Made by a program: the position numbers and the translations under genes. A stretch of 14,987 nt of DNA, taken from the NCBI GenBank assembly GCA_026770585.1, contig MU646951.1, positions 84,321-99,307 of the forward strand, written 5' to 3'. Under the pieces are notes generated by a model. It ran no database searches and was not told the DNA's origin. It worked only from the letters and a program-made list of their open reading frames with translations. The DNA comes from Baffinella frigidus. Its lineage: Eukaryota > Cryptophyceae > Cryptomonadales > Baffinellaceae. Shown here one piece after another: positions 1 through 5,049 of this stretch. The first letter of the stretch is position 1. Each line of letters begins with the position of its first letter.

Positions 1-14
1 GGGGGGGGGGGGGG
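1..14. repeat. poly-G tract
   Basis: Fourteen consecutive G residues open the window, followed by a G-rich stretch to about position 50. It may be the edge of a G-homopolymer like those inside the family A elements further on, or a sequencing or assembly edge. Confidence 0.8.
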
Positions 15-76
15 CAAGGGTCAGTGAAGGTGCGGGGGGTGGGGGGCGCCGTCGGGGGACGCCTGACGACGAAAAC

Positions 77-222
77 AAAAGTTGAATATTTTTTGTAAAG
101 CAAAAAGACTTAAAATTGTAAGGGGCCCTTGCAATTTTAAGTCTTTCTAAAAATCGTTTCCGGCCAGATAAAATTTTGGGCTCAGGGGAAAATGTAAGGA
201 TTTCCGGCCAGATTCAACTTTT
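77..222. repeat. short foldback element
   Basis: An 11-bp perfect terminal inverted repeat (AAAAGTTGAAT at 77-87, its complement at 212-222) encloses 146 bp. The right half carries two direct copies of TTTCCGGCCAGAT (157-169 and 201-213), and a strong hairpin sits at 104-146. The size and architecture fit a MITE-like foldback element. No protein is encoded and no second copy is seen here, so calling it mobile is inference. Confidence 0.5.
104..146. repeat. near-perfect 43-bp palindrome (hairpin)
   Basis: AAAGACTTAAAATTG at 104-118 pairs with 132-146. Pairing continues through the centre, with one T/G position and essentially no loop around GGGGCCC. An RNA copy would form a stem of about 21 bp, and the DNA could extrude a cruciform. 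It has no downstream T-run and no adjacent gene, so it is not called a terminator. Confidence 0.75.
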
Positions 223-269
223 GAGATGACCGTTATTCACATCAGCCCGCTCAAAAAAACGGCTACAAC

Positions 270-348
270 CCCTAAACCCTGAACCCTGAACCCTGAACCC
301 TGAACCCTAAACCTTAAACCCTAAACCCCAAACCCTAGACCCTAAACC
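270..348 (-). repeat. telomere-like degenerate CCCTAAA block
   Basis: About eleven 7-nt units of CCCTAAA, CCCTGAA and close variants run in tandem. They read CCCTAAA on the plus strand, so the G-rich strand is the minus strand. The mixture of variants indicates old interstitial repeat rather than an active telomere. It runs directly into the SINE-like module at 351. Confidence 0.85.
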
Positions 349-350
349 AG

Positions 351-458
351 AGCTAAACGCGATCCGAAAGCAAAAATTCTTTCTTTGCAGTCCTTTCTAC
401 GGAAGGGCGTGTCGTTGGCATATGTTGGGCGAAATTAAAACCTAAAGGACCTAAAGGA
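351..458 (+). repeat. SINE-like module B, left arm of a large inverted repeat
   Basis: The module starts near GATCCGAAAGCAAAAAT, passes through AAGGGCGTGTCGTTGG and ends in a tail of repeated CCTAAAGGA units. It matches the complement of 827-935 with only a handful of differences over about 105 bp. A further copy lies at 8047-8142. It has no ORF. The short-unit tail recalls the 3' end of a SINE, but I see no clear Pol III A/B boxes, so the class is inferred. The tail merges into CCCTAAACC sequence at 458-470. Confidence 0.7.
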
Positions 459-539
459 CCCTAAACCACAACCCCAAACAACATCGCACTGCACAGGCCA
501 GGAGGAGCGTCGCGAAACCTCCTGGCAAATCTCCTTCTT

Positions 540-661
540 TACAGGGGTACCTCGCTTATAAGAAACCGCCTCCCCCTAGGACCCTACAGTGGGGCCAAGT
601 CTAGGGTCCTACGGTGGTCCTAGGGGGGGGGGCAGTTTCTTATGAGCGAGGTACCCCTGTA
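540..661. mobile_element. family A MITE-like element, intact 122-bp copy
   Basis: The element starts TACAGGGGTACCTCGC and ends with the complement, giving inverted arms of about 45 bp around a GC-rich centre. Both ends carry TA, consistent with a TA target duplication as made by Tc1/mariner-type transposases. Each arm contains a C- or G-homopolymer. It is too short to encode a protein and would be mobilised in trans. This copy sits between the arms of the 351-935 inverted repeat. Confidence 0.85.
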
Positions 662-665
662 GGTC

Positions 666-826
666 TTTTAGGTTTAGATTTCCTCCAACATAGCCCAACG
701 ACACGCCCTTCCGTAAAAAGGATCTGCAGGCAAATCAATCCCCGTTCTGACTCTTTTGGTCCGTTAGGTTCTTCGCGTTCCCAACATAGGTGGACACCGG
801 AACTGGTTCTGCAGAAAGGCCATGCT
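666..826 (-). repeat. tandem SINE-like modules B2 and B (minus strand)
   Basis: Reading the minus strand, module B (935-827) is followed by B2 (826 to about 757; core TGTCCACCTATGTTGGG) and then by a more diverged B (about 739-666). Each ends in the CCTAAAGGA-type tail or a variant of it. The B/B2/B order suggests the family exists as head-to-tail multimers of 70-110 bp modules. There is no coding capacity beyond chance ORFs. Confidence 0.6.
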
Positions 827-935
827 TCCTTTAGGTCCTTTAGGTTTTAATTTCTCCCAACATATGCCAACGACACGCCCTTCCGTAGAAAGGACTGCAG
901 AGAAAGCATTTTTGCTCTCGGATCGCGTTTAGCTC
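827..935 (-). repeat. SINE-like module B, right arm of the inverted repeat
   Basis: The complement of this stretch matches 351-458 from AGCTAAACGCGATCCG to the CCTAAAGGA tail, with a few substitutions. With the left arm it makes a foldback of about 585 bp holding one intact family A element and extra modules. Confidence 0.75.
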
Positions 936-1085
936 TCCAGTGCAGAGGCTCGTGAGGAGGGGATACATGGGTGGTTCTGTTGGGGTGTTTGAGGCTACCC
1001 AGGTTGTGCAAAACGGGAATCCGACCTCCGGGTCAAAAGTGGGTCAAAAGTTGCCGAATCGACTTTTGAGGCAGCCCTAGCTGCT
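936..1085. other. intergenic, no gene seen
   Basis: Unique-looking sequence between the module B arm and the telomere-like block. It contains two close copies of GGTCAAAAGT (1031 and 1042 region). That motif also recurs at 4600 and inside family C elements. There is no ORF with coding character. Confidence 0.5.
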
Positions 1086-1116
1086 TAAGGGTTTAGGGTT
1101 TAGGGGTTACGGTGTT

Positions 1117-1709
1117 GGTTGCATGGGTTGGGGTTTGGTGTTCAGGCTTTAAGATGTGGGGTTCAGGGAGCTGGTTGCTACGGGATCTGTTTGAGAAGCC
1201 TTGTGGTGCAGGGTTCAGGGTTTAGGGTGTAAGGTTTAGGTTTTAGGGGTTTGGGTTTGGGACTTAGTGTTAAAGGTTTGGGGTTTGAGGCTCAAGGTTT
1301 AGGGTTGAGGGTTGAGGGTTGAGGGTTGAGTGTAAGGGTTGAGGGTTTAGGTTTTAGAGTTGGGGGTTTGCGGTTCAGGGTTAAGGGTTTAGGGGTTTTA
1401 GGGTTCAGGGTTTAGGGTTTAGGGTTTAGGGTTCAGGGTTTAGGGTTCAGGGTTTAGGGTTTAGGGTTGGGTGTTGGGGGTTATGGTTTTAGGGTTTACG
1501 GTTTACGGTTCATGGTTCAGGGTTTAGGGTTTAGGGTTCAGGGTTCAGGGTTTTGATTGCGGGTATCAGTAATCAGTAATCAGTATCTGGTTTAGGGTTT
1601 AGGGTGTAGGGTTCAGGTTGAATGGGTTGGCGTTTGGTGTCTAGGGTTTAGGGTTTGGGGTCCAGGGTGCTGGTTGCAACGGGATCTGCTTGAGGGGCCT
1701 TGTGGGTTT
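1117..1709 (+). repeat. higher-order repeat, two units about 499 bp apart
   Basis: Non-telomeric segments recur inside the block. ATGGGTTGG lies at 1123 and 1622, and CTGGTTGC(T/A)ACGGGATCTG lies at 1171 and 1670, both 499 bp apart. The following GCCTTGTGG also recurs. The block therefore grew at least partly by duplicating units of about 500 bp. Confidence 0.75.
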
Positions 1710-1723
1710 GTGGTTTGAAGTTT

Positions 1724-1789
1724 ACCCTAAACCATGAGCCCTGAACCAAACCCTAAACCGGAACTTGTTCAGGGCTCATGGTTTAGGGT
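1724..1789. repeat. 23-bp perfect inverted repeat at a strand switch
   Basis: ACCCTAAACCATGAGCC and the next six bases (1724-1746) are exactly repeated as the complement at 1767-1789, with a 20-bp spacer. This is the only clear point in the 1-kb block where CCCTAAA appears on the plus strand, so it marks a small inversion or a templated repair event. Confidence 0.85.
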
Positions 1790-2157
1790 TTAGGGTTTGG
1801 GGTTAAGGGTTTAGGGTCCAGGGTTTAGGGTTTAGGGTTAAGGGTTCAGGGTTTAGGGCTCAGGCTTTAGGATAGGCTTTAGGCTTTAGTCTTTAGGCTT
1901 CAGGCTTTAGGCTTCAGGCGTTAGGCTTTAGGGATAGGCTTTAGGCTTTTGGCTTTAGTCTTTAGTCTTCAGGGTTCAGGTTTTAAGCTTGATGGTTTAG
2001 GGTTAAGGGTGTAGGGTTGAATTTTTAGTTTTTAGTGCTTAGGGTTTAGGGCTTAAGGTTTAGGGTTTAGGGCTTAGGGTTCAGGGTTTATGGTTTGGGG
2101 TTCAGAGTTTAGTGGCATCTACTCCGACATTCTGGGTTCGTGGTACAAATTCGGCCT

Positions 2158-2206
2158 ACTGTAGGGTCCTCTGGGTAGTTTCTTATGATCGAGGTATCCT
2201 TGTAGT
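2158..2206 (+). mobile_element. solitary right half of a family A element
   Basis: TGTAGGGTCCTC, TTTCTTATGATCGAGG and a diverged end TATCCTTGTA match the right arm of family A. No left arm precedes it; telomere-like repeat does. It lies 90 bp before an array of left arms, an order opposite to that of an intact element. Confidence 0.7.
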
Positions 2207-2294
2207 GACATCTATTGACACTAACTCGGCCCCGCCGAGATTACGGTTTGCCATGAAACTGTTTTGACAGATCCCAGCGTTCTTCGCTACCTTC

Positions 2295-2613
2295 TACAGG
2301 GGTACCTCGCTCATATGAAATCAACCCCCCATAGGACTCTGCAGTACAGGGGTACCTCGCTCATATGAAACCAGCCCCCCCTAGGACCCTGCAGTACAGG
2401 GGTACCTCGCTCATATGAACCCCCCCCCCCCCAGGACCCTACAGTACAGGGGTACCTCGCTCATATGAAACCACCCCCCCCCAGGACCCTACAGTACAGG
2501 GGTACCTCGCTCATATGAAACCAAACCCCCCTAGGACGCTACAGTAGGTCTATGCCTAGAGGGCCCTACGGTGGTCCTACGGGGGGGGCGCTTTCTTATG
2601 AGGGAGCCCTGTA
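2295..2613 (+). repeat. five-unit, exact 50-bp-period array of family A left ends
   Basis: Left ends (TACAGGGGTACCTCGC) start at 2295, 2345, 2395, 2445 and 2495, exactly 50 bp apart. Each ends in GGACCCTACAG-type sequence. The fifth continues through the centre into a degraded right arm ending at 2613. C-tracts vary from 6 to 14 bases, yet the period is kept. Units share CATATGAAA where other copies have CATAAGAAA, so the array arose by local amplification of one variant. Confidence 0.9.
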
Positions 2614-2784
2614 CATGTAGCTCTGTCTCAGTTAAATTGGGTGCTTCGTTTGAGGAGACCGGAAGTTGATTTCCCTGTTTTGTGACACACATCCGTCAAC
2701 TTTTGGAGTGAAGAGACCAGATTAGCTGAGGCAGAGCTAGACCTTGGCTATGCGCGATCCTCTGTACAGGGGGGGGCTTGATGT
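2614..2784. other. intergenic, no gene seen
   Basis: No gene or clear repeat boundary was found. It contains a CCGTCAACTTTTGGAG motif related to the AAGTCAACTT-type motifs in family C, and a short GTACAGGGGGGG tract near 2763. Confidence 0.4.
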
Positions 2785-2871
2785 GATCCGAAAGGAAGCA
2801 TGACCTTTCTACAGAACAAGTTCCGGTGTCCGCCTATGTTGGGAGCTCGAACAACCTCAAGAACCTAAAGG
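2785..2871 (+). repeat. SINE-like module B2 (plus strand)
   Basis: It starts GATCCGAAAGGAAGCATG, includes GGTGTCCGCCTATGTTGG and ends in AACCTCAAGAACCTAAAGG. The same structure is seen on the minus strand at 9032-9119 and 757-826, and as a fragment at 6591-6630. It lies downstream of the minus-strand gene ending at 3046. Confidence 0.75.
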
Positions 2872-3045
2872 TGGCAGCCACGCACGCGTCGCGTACAGCT
2901 GTAGAGACCATAGTCAAATGTGTATTACTCCAACACGCCGCCTCCACACACCCACACCGTCTGCTTCTACCTCTAGACTACCAGCGTTTGCGAAGCGCTC
3001 GCCTCGAATCGAGGCTCATGGCCAGAGAGTCCTGGGACCCGCCGT

Positions 3046-3618
3046 TCAGATGCCCGCTGCATCGTTCTCAACGTCACTGCCAGAGCCCCAGAAGTCGTCC
3101 TGCAGCAGCTCGGATTCCCACGGGCTCCAGCACGTTTCCAGGGACTCCACACGCGCGAATTGGTCTTGCAGGCGGGTTGTGGCGTTGTCGTCGAGGAGCT
3201 GCGACAGATCGCCGTACTCGTACGTGTCCTCAAGTAGCTGCGACAGCTCGCCGTGCTCGCTCGTGCGCTCGTAGTCCACCGCCTTGGTGTGGCTAGCATC
3301 TTGGTCGGCAGCGAGACAGAGAACGCGGCCAGAGGACGCGTCCTTCTCGAAGTCCGATGCCGGAGCCCGCGCGTCGGCGTTCGACGCCCGAAGCAAAGAG
3401 GGTGCAGGCTCAATGATGGTAATGGTGGCATCCACCTGCGCGGAGTGCGCCCAAGGGGATGTTCTCCTACGGTGCACCGAGAGCCGAATGGCGTCGAGGT
3501 GGTCGCGCAAGTCTTTCGTCTTGTGGATCGCGTCGATCTTGTGGATCGCGCTGATGACGCCGTTGCGGGGCGACGACTTGCGGGTCGCGGGTGCGTGGTG
3601 GGGGCAAAAGAGTGCCAT
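3046..3618 (-). CDS. acidic protein with LSQLL repeat, unknown function
   Basis: I do not recognise this 190-residue protein. It is called coding because nearly every codon ends in G or C on this strand. The composition is also sensible, whereas the opposite strand gives Arg/Ser-rich shadow ORFs. The ATG at 3618-3616 has a favourable GACATGG context; the frame stays open upstream but has no earlier ATG before a GTG at 3651. The N-terminal third is basic, with an 18-nt tandem repeat giving (S/D)AIHK twice (residues 23-33) and an RRR at 50-52. Residues 121-144 contain a 39-nt tandem duplication, giving HGELSQLLED then YGDLSQLLDD. The last 40 residues are acidic and contain W164, W167, F176 and W177, a pattern seen in activation domains. 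It has no signal peptide or membrane segment. A nuclear regulatory role is inference. It is divergent from the gene at 5050. No introns are needed. Confidence 0.7.
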   Translation of the reverse strand: MALFCPHHAPATRKSSPRNGVISAIHKIDAIHKTKDLRDHLDAIRLSVHRRRTSPWAHSAQVDATITIIEPAPSLLRASNADARAPASDFEKDASSGRVLCLAADQDASHTKAVDYERTSEHGELSQLLEDTYEYGDLSQLLDDNATTRLQDQFARVESLETCWSPWESELLQDDFWGSGSDVENDAAGI

Positions 3619-3875
3619 GTCGTCGAAGTGTGTGTTTTTCCTGCACGCCACGTTGAAATCTCTCGGATCTCTTTAAGATTTTTTTGGTGGGGATCTCATC
3701 GCAGTTCCAGGAGGAAACGCGGTGTGACCCGCGACTGGGCAGGGCAAAGGTCAATTTTTGCTAAAGATACCCCTTTGGGTTCCGAGATGACTTCAGTACG
3801 AAGTTCCTACACGGTCACACGTTCTCTCGGAAGGTTCCGATGGGCGGGGGGTGTGCCCCCATTATGGACGATGAC
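3619..3875. other. upstream region of the minus-strand gene
   Basis: This 257-bp stretch should hold the 5' UTR and promoter of the 190-residue gene. An A-rich tract (AAAAAAATCTTAAAG on the minus strand) lies about 60 bp before the ATG. No TATA box or known initiator could be assigned. The minus strand has GTGCAG just before the coding region, so an upstream intron cannot be excluded. Confidence 0.35.
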
Positions 3876-4690
3876 GGGTCAAATCTATTTTCAGGGGTCT
3901 CCTACACACTTTACTACATGGAAGGGCGTCAGAAGACGTCTTGTCCGACTCTTTTCTCTGTCTAGAATTCCAGAATTACGGTCAGTTCACACTTGTTCTG
4001 CACAAATTGGAGAAAATTCATGATATCCTGATACGATTTTGATACACCGACGTTTGCGACGCACAAAGTTCGGCGCGACCACAGCGTGGCAATCGAAGCT
4101 TCCGCAAAATCATACCAGGGGTGGCAGCTCGTGTGACGTCGTCGTCTTCGGTGGTCACGAGGGGAGATGTATTATTTTCCCATGGTGGTCACGAGGGAGA
4201 GGATCATGGTGGAAGAGACGACATGGGGACAGGTTCAAATATTTGACCCGGTCGGCACCGACCGTTCATTATCGTCAATTTGTCACATGAAACCTCTTTA
4301 CTACACTTTTTACTATGGGGGGCCGTAAGACGTCTTGTCCAGTCAAATGTACGTCATCCCAGGTCACGAGGGGAAAGTTGATTTTGAATAACCCTCCAGC
4401 GTGAATAACCTTCGAGCGATGATGACTTGCGACCCTACGAAGCTTCGTACTGTAGGGAACCCGTAGGGACATGGGGGGGTTCAAAAGTTTGACCCGGTCG
4501 GCACTTTCCGAGCCCCTATTGTCATGAACTATTTACTACTCAGGTTACCACCTGAGAGGCCGCTAGGCGCCTTGTCCTGTCAAACGTACGTTATGGTCAC
4601 GAGGGTGGATGGTCAAAAGTAAGTTTTGAAAAACCCCTAAAGCATCGGCGACTGTGTCGAGGGGTTGAGACGATGGACGCGACCGCTTCC
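3876..4690. repeat. diverged tandem repeats, spacing near 245 bp
   Basis: GGTTCAAA followed by TTTGACCCGGTCGGCA occurs at 4232 and 4479, 247 bp apart. Both are followed by CATGAA, TTTACTAC, CTTGTCC and GTCAAA(T/C)GTACGT in the same order. A third, more broken unit near 3876-3960 shares ACTTTACTAC and GACGTCTTGTCC. GGTCACGAGG recurs at about 4154, 4185, 4362 and 4595. The array fills most of the space between the two divergent genes and could affect their promoters, but nothing here shows that. Confidence 0.6.
4453..4482. repeat. solo copy of a foldback-arm motif
   Basis: GTAGGGAACCCGTAGGGACA and the following G-run with TTC closely match the arm of the 868-bp foldback element (GTAGGCAACCCGTAGGGACA at 12966). 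It is preceded by a small palindrome, TACGAAGCTTCGTA (4436-4449). It may be a relic of an excised or decayed element. Confidence 0.55.
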
Positions 4691-5049
4691 CAGAGGGGGA
4701 TGAGACGTTTCGGGAGGACGCGATCAGACACGCGTTTCGCACCTACTCTGCAGATCGGTCACCTGAGACACGGAACGACTGTCTAGAATTCTAAAATCGG
4801 CCACTTTCGGAGAGACGTCGCGATGTGTCGGTTGCAAACGCGTGATCCTGTAGTAAATTTTAAGAGAGTCGCAAGGCATGTGATCAATCCCGTGTGCACC
4901 TTGCAGAGGCGTGACAGGCGTTGTCAGCGTATCATAGGCATTCATATTCTCGAGGCTGTCTGTCCACAGTCTTCCCCCACCAGACTCTGTGCTCACCACG
5001 GCGTTTCCACCCAAATACGTGCTTGCTTCCAACGTTCAGAGACTCCTCA
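4691..5049 (+). promoter_or_regulatory. presumed promoter and 5' UTR of the four-exon gene
   Basis: About 360 bp precede the ATG at 5050. TGTCTAGAATTC at about 4779 repeats a motif at about 3958, so the start of this stretch still belongs to the repeat field. From about 4830 the sequence looks unique. No TATA box, initiator or spliced-leader acceptor could be identified. The region is called regulatory only from its position. Confidence 0.3.

Larger units (their letters stand above)
1086..2110 (+). repeat. 1-kb degenerate telomere-like block (TTTAGGG orientation)
   Basis: Dozens of TTTAGGG, TTCAGGG, TTAAGGG, TTGAGGG and longer variants fill about 1 kb. A sub-tract at 1865-1980 uses CTTTAGG/GCTTTAG-like units. 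Orientation is constant except at the inverted segment near 1724-1746. The heterogeneity argues for old, internally expanded sequence rather than a fresh telomere addition. No gene is present. Confidence 0.9.

Noticed and set aside
2295-2613. CRISPR-like array with regular spacing
   Set aside because: The units are contiguous 50-bp copies of a transposon end with no unique spacers, and the setting is eukaryotic.
2826-3296. 156-codon plus-strand ORF starting in module B2
   Set aside because: Antisense shadow rich in Arg, Ser and Pro. The start lies inside a repeat.
3253-4023. 256-codon plus-strand ORF opposite the minus-strand gene
   Set aside because: It starts at GTG, is antisense to a frame with much better GC3 and composition, and runs on into repeat sequence.
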